A stretch of 13,766 nt of DNA from DASRGL01 sp035651115 (GTDB lineage Bacteria; Armatimonadota; Chthonomonadetes; Chthonomonadales; Chthonomonadaceae), in assembly GCA_035651115.1 (NCBI GenBank), contig DASRGL010000229.1:1-13766 (forward strand). The letters run 5' to 3'. A program made the translations under genes and the position numbers. The stretch's first letter is position 1. Every line of letters starts with the position of its first letter. The notes beneath the pieces are model-generated. The model did no database searches, was not told the origin of the DNA, and saw nothing but the letters and a program-made list of their open reading frames with translations. Shown here piece by piece: positions 1 through 7,043 of the stretch.

Positions 1-48
1 GGCGGTGGTGGCTTCGGAGGCGGCGGTTTCGGCGGCGGACGCTACTGA
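1..48 (+). CDS. C-terminal end of an unidentified Gly-rich protein (5' partial)
   Basis: The first 48 bases read in frame as a tail of Gly blocks separated by Phe, ending Gly-Arg-Tyr and a TGA at 46-48. Only 15 residues are visible, so the family cannot be named. Its position directly upstream of a PilQ-type secretin, and the similar GGGGF composition inside that secretin, suggest a pilus or secretion component such as a PilO/PilP-like protein, but that is inference. The frame is chosen because it gives a Gly/Phe repeat and a clean stop; the other two frames give no comparable pattern. Confidence 0.6.
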   Translation, partial: GGGGFGGGGFGGGRY

Positions 49-410
49 TCCGCGACTGTCGCTCTAAATCTTGCCTTGCGAGGGGGCGTGTAATCCCTGG
101 CGTCCCCTCCCCAATCCGAAATCTATCATCGTCTTCTGCACTCTCGAATTCGTGAAAGCGCCTGGTGGCGCACTGTTCTCCCCGTTCTTCCATTACTCCC
201 TGTCTGCTTGCAGGCAGGAGTCTGTGTTGTGCTGCCCGTAAAACTGCCTGTACCGGCATTCTGGTTCTGACTGAGCGCCCTGCCTATTACCGCAAGGCGC
301 TGGCGCTGGCATCCGATTCGGAGCGGATGCCGCATGGCAACGAAGACACGCAATAAAGAGCATATCGCGCCCGCACGCCTGACGCTGCGAGGCGCAAAGG
401 GGGGCATTGT
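49..410. other. 362-base intergenic leader upstream of the secretin
   Basis: No convincing gene is seen here. A 63-codon open frame at 165-356 has no family signature and a Cys/Arg-rich, random-looking composition, so I do not call it. Two hairpins can be drawn: 199-207 pairing with 210-218 (9 bp including one G-U pair, very short loop) and 309-315 pairing with 324-330 (perfect 7 bp, 8-base loop). Neither is followed by a T-run. The secretin promoter presumably lies here, but I could not find a well-spaced -35/-10 pair. The length is notable given how tightly packed the downstream genes are, so a regulated 5' untranslated region is possible. Confidence 0.5.
309..330 (+). promoter_or_regulatory. 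Perfect 7-bp hairpin in the secretin leader
   Basis: GCATCCG at 309-315 is exactly complementary to CGGATGC at 324-330, with an 8-base loop. It sits about 80 bases before the secretin start codon. No T-run follows, so it is unlikely to be a terminator. It may be an RNA structure in the 5' leader or an operator-like palindrome; a 7-bp match can also arise by chance in 362 bases. Confidence 0.3.
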
Positions 411-2354
411 ATGAGCTTGCAACGGCAGAAAAAGCGCGCTTCCGGCCTCTGGGCGGCTGCGGCGCTTAGCACGGCAATGCTTGCTGGCGCGGGAGTTCAT
501 GCGCGCGCGAGCGATGACGCATTTCCGCGCGATCAGGAGGTCACGCGAGCGACCAACCTGATGGTGGATCGTCTGGAACTGGCGGAAGCGCCGCTGACCG
601 TGGCGGTCAAGCTGCTTCAGCAGAAGACGGGGCTGGACATCGTCTTCGTCGGGAACGTCAAAAACCTGAATCCCGTCACGGTCTCTCTGCGCAAGAAGCC
701 GGTGGAGGAGGCGCTCAATCTCATCGCCCTGTCCGCAGGGGCCGATGTCTGGCGCGAGAACGGCGTCTTCTATATCGGGCCGAAGGGTTCGGCCCCGAAG
801 CGCATCGAGGAGCCGACGCCCGCTCCGGTGGAGACGCGCCCGAATGTTCCGCTCCGCTGGGAAAAGATCAAGCTGCTGCAGACAGAGCCGCAGGAACTCC
901 TCCAGCGCATGTTCCACATCAGCACCGGCCCACTGGCCGACCTCAACACAAAGTTTATTCAGAGCCTCATCGGCGACCTGACCAATCCCAACAAGAACCC
1001 CTACGATGGGCTGAACCGGATGAACGCCAATTTTCAGCCGGTACAGATGGCCGCGCCCACGACTGCCAGCCCGCAGCCGTTCGCGGCGCCTTCCGTGCCG
1101 ACCGGCAGCCCCGGCTACACGACCAACAACAGCAACCTGGAGAACCTGAACGGCGCGCAGGGCAATACCAGCTTTGGCGCAGCGCCCAACGACGGCTCCG
1201 GCTCCAGCGACCAGAGCGCGCATCGCGATAACGGCGACTCGCGCCAGGAGTTCGGTCGCGGCGGGCAGCGCGGCGGCGGCTTTGGCGGTGGCGGTTTTGG
1301 TGGCGGCTTCCAGGGCGGCGGTATCGGGGGGGGCTTCGGTGGGCAGCCCGGCGGCTTTGGCGGCGGCGGTATCGGCGGTCAGGGCGGTTTTGGCGGCCAG
1401 GGAGGGCAGGCGCAGCAGGGCGTGGCCCGCGCGCTCCTTCCTGAAGGCATCCAGAACATCTTCGGCTATGAGCCGGACAACTCCATCATCGTACAGGGTA
1501 CGCCGGACGCTATCCGCGACCTGCGCGAGATCATCCGCTTCTTCGATGTCGCGCCCCGGCAGTTGCAGGTCAAGGCCGAGTTCCTCACCGTCTCGCAGAA
1601 CGATACCAACTCCTTCGGTATCAACTGGAGTTTCCAGAAGGTCAATCTCCAGGCGGGCGTGAACACGGGCTTTACCTCGAACAACACCGCCTTCATCACC
1701 TACGCGGCGGGCAACCTCCAGGCGCAGTTGAGCTGGATTCTGACGACCGGGCGCGGCAAGATCGTCGCCGCGCCGACCGCCACCACCTTCAACAACGTGC
1801 CGGTTCCCCTGTCCGTCGGTGAAACCGTCCCGGTGTTCATCTCGCAGCCGGTCGTGACGCAGAACGGCACGGTCGTTCTGGCGACGCAGATCATCGCCGT
1901 CCCGATCTTCACGCAGATGCTCATCCTGCCGCGCATCAACGCGGACAACACGATCACGGTGTTCGGCCAGGTCTCCATTCAGGGGACGCGAACCTTCGTG
2001 ACCGGGCCGCAGGGCGAGACCGCCCCGGTCGTCACGGCGCAGCAGGTGCGCGTGCAGAGGCGCATCCGCAACGGCGAAACGATGGTCATCGGCGGCCTCG
2101 TGCAGAAGAACGACAACGTGACGCAGGCCAAAGTGCCGCTTCTGGGCGATCTGCCGCTCATCGGCAACCTGTTCAAGTCCCGCAACGTGACGACGGCGGA
2201 CTCGGAACTGCTGGTCTTCATCACGCCGAGCATCATCCCGGAGCATAACGAGGCGGGCGCGCTGCGCGGCGGCGGCGGCGCGGCTCCACTGGTGGCTCCT
2301 CCCGGCGGCGGCGCGGCTGGCCCCGGCGGGGCGGGCGGCGGCCTGATGCCTTGA
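411..2354 (+). CDS. pilQ: Outer-membrane secretin, PilQ/GspD family (type IV pilus or type II secretion)
   Basis: The product is 647 residues and should form the multimeric outer-membrane gate for a type IV pilus or type II-like system. A signal peptide is visible: Lys/Arg at 7-9, a hydrophobic stretch at 12-28, and likely cleavage near ARA-SDD (31-34). Residues 55-125 look like an STN/N0 domain. A secretin N-domain starts at about 150-170, is interrupted by a long Asn/Ser/Gly-rich insert (about 190-340, almost pure Gly/Phe/Gln at 282-333), and resumes at 342-380 (NSIIVQGTPDAIRDL). The secretin barrel domain follows at about 388-612 and contains the hallmark VPLLGDLPLIGNLFK (575-589) and ELLVFITP (599-606). 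The tail is again Gly/Pro-rich. The ATG at 411 is preceded by an aaagggggg Shine-Dalgarno-like stretch. The name pilQ rests on the following aroK-aroB, the classic pilQ-aroK-aroB order; a gspD-type role cannot be excluded. Confidence 0.9.
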   Translation: MSLQRQKKRASGLWAAAALSTAMLAGAGVHARASDDAFPRDQEVTRATNLMVDRLELAEAPLTVAVKLLQQKTGLDIVFVGNVKNLNPVTVSLRKKPVEEALNLIALSAGADVWRENGVFYIGPKGSAPKRIEEPTPAPVETRPNVPLRWEKIKLLQTEPQELLQRMFHISTGPLADLNTKFIQSLIGDLTNPNKNPYDGLNRMNANFQPVQMAAPTTASPQPFAAPSVPTGSPGYTTNNSNLENLNGAQGNTSFGAAPNDGSGSSDQSAHRDNGDSRQEFGRGGQRGGGFGGGGFGGGFQGGGIGGGFGGQPGGFGGGGIGGQGGFGGQGGQAQQGVARALLPEGIQNIFGYEPDNSIIVQGTPDAIRDLREIIRFFDVAPRQLQVKAEFLTVSQNDTNSFGINWSFQKVNLQAGVNTGFTSNNTAFITYAAGNLQAQLSWILTTGRGKIVAAPTATTFNNVPVPLSVGETVPVFISQPVVTQNGTVVLATQIIAVPIFTQMLILPRINADNTITVFGQVSIQGTRTFVTGPQGETAPVVTAQQVRVQRRIRNGETMVIGGLVQKNDNVTQAKVPLLGDLPLIGNLFKSRNVTTADSELLVFITPSIIPEHNEAGALRGGGGAAPLVAPPGGGAAGPGGAGGGLMP

Positions 2355-2358
2355 TGAC

Positions 2359-2381
2359 CATCCCCGTCCTCGACGGGGATG
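2359..2381 (+). terminator. Strong hairpin just after the secretin stop (possible terminator)
   Basis: Bases 2359-2368 pair perfectly with 2372-2381 (10 bp, GC-rich, 3-base loop CTC), starting 5 bases after the secretin stop codon. There is no T-run after it, so it is not a canonical intrinsic terminator. It may protect the 3' end of the secretin mRNA or weaken read-through into aroK. Confidence 0.5.
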
Positions 2382-2402
2382 ATCCATAGAGCCTTCACGA
2401 GA

Positions 2403-2450
2403 AACACGAAGAGATGCCGCAAAGCATCTTTTCGTGTTCTTCGTGTCTTT
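2403..2450. repeat. Palindromic CACGAA-type element between secretin and aroK
   Basis: Bases 2403-2417 pair with 2424-2438 over 15 bp with a single G-U wobble and a 6-base loop (CGCAAA). The right arm is followed by a second copy of TTCGTGT (2440-2446) that directly repeats part of the arm. Elements built from tandem CACGAAG/CTTCGTG units are familiar as dispersed intergenic repeats in many bacterial genomes. The base composition is far less GC-rich than its surroundings. In RNA it would form a long hairpin ending in a T-rich arm, so it could also act as a terminator or processing site between secretin and aroK. Genome-wide copy number cannot be seen from this window. Confidence 0.6.
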
Positions 2451-2490
2451 GGGAACTCCTCCTCCGGTGGAATCGAGTAGAAGGGATAGG

Positions 2491-3018
2491 ATGGCCTCGA
2501 ATCTCGTGCTGATCGGTTTTATGGGAACAGGCAAGACGACAGTCGGGCGGCTGTGCGCGGCGCGGCTCGGCTACCGGTTTTGCGACAGCGATGCGGTCAT
2601 CGAAGCGCGCACCGGCGGCTCCATCGCCCGGTTTTTCGAGCAGCACGGCGAGGCGGCGTTTCGGCAGATGGAGCGCGAGGTCATTCGGGAACTGGCGGCG
2701 ACGCCGGGGCTGGTCATCGCGACCGGCGGCGGGGCGGCGCTGAACCCGGAGAACGTCGCCGATCTGCGGGCCGGGGGACGTGTCGTGCTGCTGACCGCGT
2801 CGCCGGAAGTCCTTTTGAAGCGTGTCGGCGATGCGCGCAGCCGCCCGCTGCTGGCCGATGCCGCCGATCCGCGCGCACGCATCGCAACGCTGTTGGCCGA
2901 CCGCCTGCCGCACTATGAGCGCGCGGCGCATCATCGCGTCAATACGACCGACCGCCGACCGCAGGAGATCGCGGCGGAGATCGTCGCCTGGTATCGCGCG
3001 CAGGAGTCCGACACTTGA
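2491..3018 (+). CDS. aroK: Shikimate kinase
   Basis: A 175-residue cytoplasmic kinase that phosphorylates shikimate at the 3-hydroxyl with ATP, step five of the chorismate pathway. The Walker A loop GFMGTGKT is at 9-16. The shikimate-binding residues sit at the standard family positions: D34 in CDSD (31-34), R58 in FRQMERE, and the GGG at 79-81. The lid region RSRPLL is at 116-121, and R138 precedes HY. The open frame extends upstream to 2434, but that part would come from the repeat element. The ATG at 2491 gives the usual family N-terminus and has AGAAGG about 6 bases upstream. Its stop overlaps the aroB start by three bases (shared TTGA), so the two are probably translationally coupled and co-expressed with the secretin operon. 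Confidence 0.96.
   Translation: MASNLVLIGFMGTGKTTVGRLCAARLGYRFCDSDAVIEARTGGSIARFFEQHGEAAFRQMEREVIRELAATPGLVIATGGGAALNPENVADLRAGGRVVLLTASPEVLLKRVGDARSRPLLADAADPRARIATLLADRLPHYERAAHHRVNTTDRRPQEIAAEIVAWYRAQESDT
3002..3006 (+). promoter_or_regulatory. Ribosome binding site that fixes the TTG start of aroB
   Basis: AGGAG inside the last codons of aroK lies 8 bases before TTG at 3015. No ATG or GTG in the aroB frame gives the expected N-terminus nearby, so this site supports initiation at TTG. Confidence 0.7.
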
Positions 3019-4112
3019 TCTCGCACTGCCTTCCGGTCTCGCTGGGCGACCGGAGTTACCACATCACCATTGAAGAGGGGTTGATCGCGTCCGGTCGCGC
3101 CGCCGAGAGCATCGCCTCCCTTGCGCCGGGCGCGCGGGCCGTCCTGGTCACGCATCCCGGCCTGAGAGAGACCTACGCGACCCCGCTTCTCTCCGGCTTG
3201 CAGCAGCGTGGCGTCGCGGCCTCCCTGGTCACGCTGCCGCCCGGCGAGCGGGGCAAATCGCTGCGCGCCGTCGCCCGTCTCTACGAAGCGTTTCTGGCGG
3301 CAGGGCTGGATCGCAAGGGGCTGGTCATCGTGATCGGCGGCGGCGTCCTCGGCGACCTGGCGGGCTTTGCCGCCGCGACCTACCTGCGGGGCGTGCGGTT
3401 CGTGCAGGTTCCGACGACGCTGCTGGCGCAGGTGGATGCCAGCGTGGGCGGTAAAACCGGCGTAGACCTGCCGCAGGGCAAGAATCTCGTCGGCGCGTTC
3501 CATCAGCCGTCTGCCGTGCTGATAGACCCGCGCACGCTCCTCACGCTCCCGGCGCGGGAACTGCGCTCCGGCCTGTCCGAGGTCATCAAGTATGGTATAA
3601 TCTACGACAAAGCGTTCTTCCATACCGTGCAGTCCGATCTGCCCAGGCTGCTGCGGCGCGATATGGCCGCGCTCTCTCACGCTATCGCCCGCTCCTGCGA
3701 GATCAAGGCGGAAGTCGTCGCGCAGGACGAGACGGAGCAAGGGCTGCGCGCGATCCTGAACTTCGGCCACACCGTCGGCCATGCGCTGGAAGCCGTCACG
3801 GGCTACCGGCGCTACAAGCATGGCGAGGCTATCGCCATCGGCATGGTGTCGGCGTCGCTCTTAGGAGAGGAGATGGGCGTCACGCCGCCCGATGTCACCG
3901 GGGCCATTCGGGAAGCCCTGCAAAAGGCGCGTCTTCCCGTCGCCTTTCCTGCCGACATTTCAGCGGACTCTATTCTGGCGGCGGCGCTACGCGACAAGAA
4001 GACGCAGGGCGGGCAGTTGCGCTTTGTCCTGGCGCGGCGTATCGGCGAAGTCTTTCTCCAGGAGAGCGTGCCGCCGGAGGCGGTGCGCGCCGCGCTCGCC
4101 CGCCAACGGTGA
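3015..4112 (+). CDS. aroB: 3-dehydroquinate synthase
   Basis: A 365-residue cytoplasmic enzyme, the usual length, converting DAHP to 3-dehydroquinate in step two of the shikimate pathway with NAD and a divalent metal. The NAD-binding signature GGGVLGDLAGF is at 108-118, followed by PTTLLAQVDASVGGKTGV (133-150) containing the substrate-binding Lys147. SGLSEVIKYG (185-194) supplies metal ligand E189; NFGHTVGHALE (249-259) and KHGEAIAIGM (268-277) supply H252 and H269. The start is TTG, overlapping the aroK stop as TTGA, with AGGAG 8 bases upstream. Together with aroK it covers two of the seven chorismate steps. This aroK-aroB pairing behind pilQ is a widespread arrangement. Confidence 0.96.
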   Translation: MISHCLPVSLGDRSYHITIEEGLIASGRAAESIASLAPGARAVLVTHPGLRETYATPLLSGLQQRGVAASLVTLPPGERGKSLRAVARLYEAFLAAGLDRKGLVIVIGGGVLGDLAGFAAATYLRGVRFVQVPTTLLAQVDASVGGKTGVDLPQGKNLVGAFHQPSAVLIDPRTLLTLPARELRSGLSEVIKYGIIYDKAFFHTVQSDLPRLLRRDMAALSHAIARSCEIKAEVVAQDETEQGLRAILNFGHTVGHALEAVTGYRRYKHGEAIAIGMVSASLLGEEMGVTPPDVTGAIREALQKARLPVAFPADISADSILAAALRDKKTQGGQLRFVLARRIGEVFLQESVPPEAVRAALARQR

Positions 4113-4121
4113 GGTCTGCCT

Positions 4122-4445
4122 TTGCCGCAACACGACAACCAACAAGCAAGCATTCGACATCCTGACGATGAGATCCCGGACGTTCTGCCGCCGGTGGCGA
4201 ACCAGGCGATGGCGGCGCTCTGGCTGCTGCTGTTCGGCGGGCGCGGGCTGCTCGTTCCCGCGCTGATGGCAGCCGGAGTGGTCAGCGCGCCGCAGGTGGC
4301 CCGGTGGGACGGCGGCCTGCTGCTGCAGCTCTACCTGCTGCTGCTCGTGGTCACGCTGCTGGTCGTGGCGCTGCGCGCGGTGCGCCGCGCGCAAGCCGCC
4401 TCTGCCTTCGGGGCGTCTGTCGGGAGAGGCGAACCTCGTGATTAA
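4122..4445 (+). CDS. Small two-TM membrane protein of unknown function
   Basis: I do not recognise a family. The 107-residue product has a polar, Asn/Gln/Asp-rich N-terminus (1-25), two hydrophobic segments at about 30-53 and 64-87 joined by a short loop, and an Arg-rich C-terminus, which predicts a double-pass inner-membrane protein. The proposed TTG start at 4122 has GGTGAGG seven bases upstream, straddling the aroB stop, and leaves a 9-base gap to aroB. The 3' end overlaps the next gene by 8 bases, which supports it being a real operon member. It occupies the place where damX follows aroB in enteric bacteria, but it shows no SPOR domain. Its proximity to a membrane kinase suggests a link to that protein; this is only inference. 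Confidence 0.7.
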   Translation: MPQHDNQQASIRHPDDEIPDVLPPVANQAMAALWLLLFGGRGLLVPALMAAGVVSAPQVARWDGGLLLQLYLLLLVVTLLVVALRAVRRAQAASAFGASVGRGEPRD

Positions 4446-6369
4446 TCATGTGATCCATCAGCGTTACGAAGTGCTGGAAAAGGTGGGCGAGAGTCCGCTT
4501 TTTGCCGTCTATAAGGCCCGCGATAAGGGATCGAACCGGGTCGTGGCGTTGAAAGCGGTGCAGCCGCCCTATAACGCGGACGAAGATTTTGTCGAGGCGC
4601 TGAAAGCGGGCGTGACCGCCTCCGGGAACCTGAACCATCCCAACATCACGCGGTTTCAGGAGTTCGGCGTGGACGACGGCACGCCCTACTTCGTGACCGA
4701 GTTCGTGCGCGGCATCAATCTCAAGGAACGCATTCGGCGCATCGCGCCGTTCACGCTGTCGGTCGCCACCGATTTCGCCTGCGCCATCGGGGAGGCGCTG
4801 CATCTGGCGCACAGCGTCGGGCAGGTTCATGGCGACCTGCGGCCTCAAAACGTGATCATCAGCCCGGAAGGAGCCGTCAAGGTCACGGATTTCGGCGTGC
4901 AGCGCGCCATCGCGCGGTCGCCACAGGCCCAAAGGGAGACGCTCCTGCGCGCCGCGCCCTACCACGCTCCCGAACTCTCCACAACGCTGCCCGGCTCCAT
5001 GAGCGGCGACATCTACGCGCTCGGCGCGATGCTCTACGAGATGCTGACCGGGACGCCGCTCTATGCCGGGGAGACGCCGGAGGCCATCGCCGAACAGCAC
5101 GCCTTTTCCCCCATTCCTTCGCCGCGCGCGCTGAACCCCGGCGTGCCGCGCTCCATCGAGGGCATCATTCTGAAATGCCTCCAGAAGCGGCCCGAACAGC
5201 GCTACCGCAGCGCCGCCGACCTGCTCAACGATCTGAAATCCGTGCGCGATGCGCTGCGCTTCGGCAAGTCGCTCTCCTGGTCGCCTATCGAGTTCGAGAA
5301 GCTGGCGGCGGCCAGCGCCGCGCCGGCAGCCGCCGGTGTCGCCGCCGCGCCCGCCAGCGCCATTCCGATGGTGACGCCCGCCGCGCCGGTCCCAGAACCG
5401 GTCGCCGAGGTCGCCGCGTCGAGTATCCCTGCCGATATGCCCGTCAACAATCGCCTTCGCGCTCAGGATGACCGTGTCTCCATCTACGTCAAGATCGCCA
5501 TCGGCACGGTCACGGCCATCATCATCGTCGCGCTCATCGGGTTTGCCGCGATATGGAGTTCGCTCTGGGTCGTGCCGAAACCGGTCGTTGTGCCGCAACT
5601 GGTCGGCAAGCCGATTGATGACGTGCGCGCAATGGCGCAGAAGATGAACGTGCGCCTGATCGAACACGGGGAGTATACGGAGAAGCCGCGCAACCTGGTC
5701 TATAAGACCGACCACGATAACGGCGCGCAGATACGCCCCGGCCAGACCATCAATGTCTGGTACAGCAAAGGCGCGACCTACGTGAATGTCCCCAATGTGA
5801 CGAACAAGCCGAAAGAAGAGGCCGAGCGCCTGCTCAAAGACGCGGGCCTGGTCGTCGGAACGATCACGCCGGAATTCAGCGACAAGGTGACGATAGGCAA
5901 CGTGATCCGGCAGACCGTCTCCTATAAGAAGCGGGTGCTGCACGATACACCGGTAGACCTGGTCATCAGCGACGGCCCGAAACAGGATTTCGCTGCCGAT
6001 ACGAGCGGCACGACGGATGGAGCGAATCCCAGCATAGATAGCAATACGCCGGGCAACGAGACGATGCCCACCGCTCCCGACGGGACCGGCACGAGCGCAA
6101 ACCAGACGCCGGACGAGCCGCCGCGCCTCTTCGACCGCACGATCCGCATTCCCGAAGATGGTCAGGGCATCCGCCAGGTGCGCATCGAGTTCCGCGATTC
6201 GCGGGGCTGGCAGCCGCCCGTGATCGCCGACGAACTGCACAACGAGGGCGACCGGATACCGGTCACGTTCGACTACTATGGCAAGAACATCACCCTGCGC
6301 ATCTACTACGATGACAAGCTGAAGAAGGAGTTCACTTTCGACCCCCAGGATAAGAGGGGCGTACAATGA
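4438..6369 (+). CDS. Membrane Ser/Thr protein kinase with two PASTA repeats (PrkC/PknB-like), degenerate active site
   Basis: The 643-residue product has a cytoplasmic kinase domain (about 10-272), an Ala/Pro-rich linker (285-335), one TM helix (about 350-375), two extracytoplasmic PASTA repeats (about 379-444 and 447-514), a Thr/Asn/Asp-rich linker and a beta-rich C-terminal domain (about 566-640). PASTA kinases sense peptidoglycan fragments or lipid II and control growth and envelope synthesis. Retained motifs are VAIK-like Lys39, Asp133 and Asn138 in HGDLRPQN (131-138), DFG (151-153), APE (177-179) and D191. Altered motifs: the Gly-rich loop reads GESPLF (17-22); the aligned alpha-C Glu position is G58; HRD is HGD; and the Lys two residues after the catalytic Asp is R135. 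It may therefore be weakly active or act partly as a pseudokinase. The GTG start overlaps the preceding gene by 8 bases and has GGGAGAGG upstream. No partner PP2C phosphatase is in the window. Confidence 0.92.
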   Translation: MINHVIHQRYEVLEKVGESPLFAVYKARDKGSNRVVALKAVQPPYNADEDFVEALKAGVTASGNLNHPNITRFQEFGVDDGTPYFVTEFVRGINLKERIRRIAPFTLSVATDFACAIGEALHLAHSVGQVHGDLRPQNVIISPEGAVKVTDFGVQRAIARSPQAQRETLLRAAPYHAPELSTTLPGSMSGDIYALGAMLYEMLTGTPLYAGETPEAIAEQHAFSPIPSPRALNPGVPRSIEGIILKCLQKRPEQRYRSAADLLNDLKSVRDALRFGKSLSWSPIEFEKLAAASAAPAAAGVAAAPASAIPMVTPAAPVPEPVAEVAASSIPADMPVNNRLRAQDDRVSIYVKIAIGTVTAIIIVALIGFAAIWSSLWVVPKPVVVPQLVGKPIDDVRAMAQKMNVRLIEHGEYTEKPRNLVYKTDHDNGAQIRPGQTINVWYSKGATYVNVPNVTNKPKEEAERLLKDAGLVVGTITPEFSDKVTIGNVIRQTVSYKKRVLHDTPVDLVISDGPKQDFAADTSGTTDGANPSIDSNTPGNETMPTAPDGTGTSANQTPDEPPRLFDRTIRIPEDGQGIRQVRIEFRDSRGWQPPVIADELHNEGDRIPVTFDYYGKNITLRIYYDDKLKKEFTFDPQDKRGVQ

Positions 6370-7028
6370 GCGTGGTTCAGCAGGTGCGTATCGCGCCCTC
6401 GCTGCTGTCCGCAGACTTCGGGCGGCTGGCGGAGGCCGCGCAGGAGGCGGAACGGGCGGGCGCGGAGTTCCTGCACTTCGACGTGATGGACGGCCAGTTC
6501 GTCCCCAACATCACGATGGGGCCGAATGCGCTGAAGGCGCTGCGCCCGGTCTCCCGCGCCTTTTTCGACGCGCATCTGATGATCGTGCAGCCGGAGCGGT
6601 ATATCGAGGACTTCGTCGAAGCGGGCGCGGACGGCGTGACGGTGCAGGCGGAGGCGTGCGTGCATCTACAGCGGACGCTGGCCCATATCCGCGAGTGCGG
6701 CGCAAAAGCGGGCGTCGCGCTGAACCCGGCGACGCCGCCCGACGTACTGGAGTATGTGCTGGGCGACCTGGACCTGATCCTGGTAATGACGGTCAATCCC
6801 GGTTTTGGCGGGCAGGCGTTCCTTCCAGCCATGCTGCCCAAGATCGCGCGCGTGCGGGAGATGATCGCCTCCGTGCCGAATCCGATTCACCTGGAAGTGG
6901 ACGGCGGCATCGCAGCAGAGACGGCTCCGCAGGTGATTGCGCAGGGCGCGAACGTGCTGGTGGCGGGTACGGCCATCTACCGGCATCCTGAAGGCGTCGC
7001 CGTCGGTATCCGCGCGCTCCGCCCATAG
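6366..7028 (+). CDS. rpe: Ribulose-phosphate 3-epimerase
   Basis: A 220-residue TIM-barrel enzyme that interconverts ribulose 5-phosphate and xylulose 5-phosphate in the pentose phosphate pathway. The family marks are all present: APSLLSADF (10-18), HFDVMDGQFVPNITMGP (37-53) with metal ligands H37 and D39, DAHLMI (68-73) with H70, MTVNPGFGGQAF (141-152), and LEVDGGI (176-182) with D179, the second acid/base residue. Q94 stands in the VxAEA segment, where a His is common in relatives as far as I recall. The ATG overlaps the kinase stop as ATGA, and a GAGGGG lies a few bases upstream, so it is coupled to the kinase. It is relevant to the neighbours because ribulose 5-phosphate feeds riboflavin synthesis and erythrose 4-phosphate feeds the shikimate pathway. 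Confidence 0.97.
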   Translation: MSVVQQVRIAPSLLSADFGRLAEAAQEAERAGAEFLHFDVMDGQFVPNITMGPNALKALRPVSRAFFDAHLMIVQPERYIEDFVEAGADGVTVQAEACVHLQRTLAHIRECGAKAGVALNPATPPDVLEYVLGDLDLILVMTVNPGFGGQAFLPAMLPKIARVREMIASVPNPIHLEVDGGIAAETAPQVIAQGANVLVAGTAIYRHPEGVAVGIRALRP

Positions 7029-7043
7029 GAGGAGATTGTTATC

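Noticed and set aside
165..356. A 63-codon + strand open frame in the secretin leader
   Set aside because: It has no ribosome binding site, no recognisable family and a random-looking composition.
2434..2490. Upstream extension of aroK to a GTG at 2434
   Set aside because: It would begin inside the palindromic repeat; ATG 2491 has a ribosome binding site and gives the standard shikimate kinase N-terminus.
126..2534. An 802-codon open frame on the minus strand, antisense to the secretin
   Set aside because: It is an artefact of GC-rich codon bias: the translation is Arg/Asp/Ala-rich with no motif, and it mirrors a well-supported gene.
3591..3601. TATAAT-like string (TATGGTATAATC) inside aroB
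   Set aside because: No matching -35 at 16-18 bases; the bases encode the conserved KYGI segment of AroB.
4351..6366. A 671-codon minus-strand open frame opposite the PASTA kinase
   Set aside because: It is low-complexity Arg/Asp/Gly-rich, with no domain, and fully covered by a convincing + strand gene.
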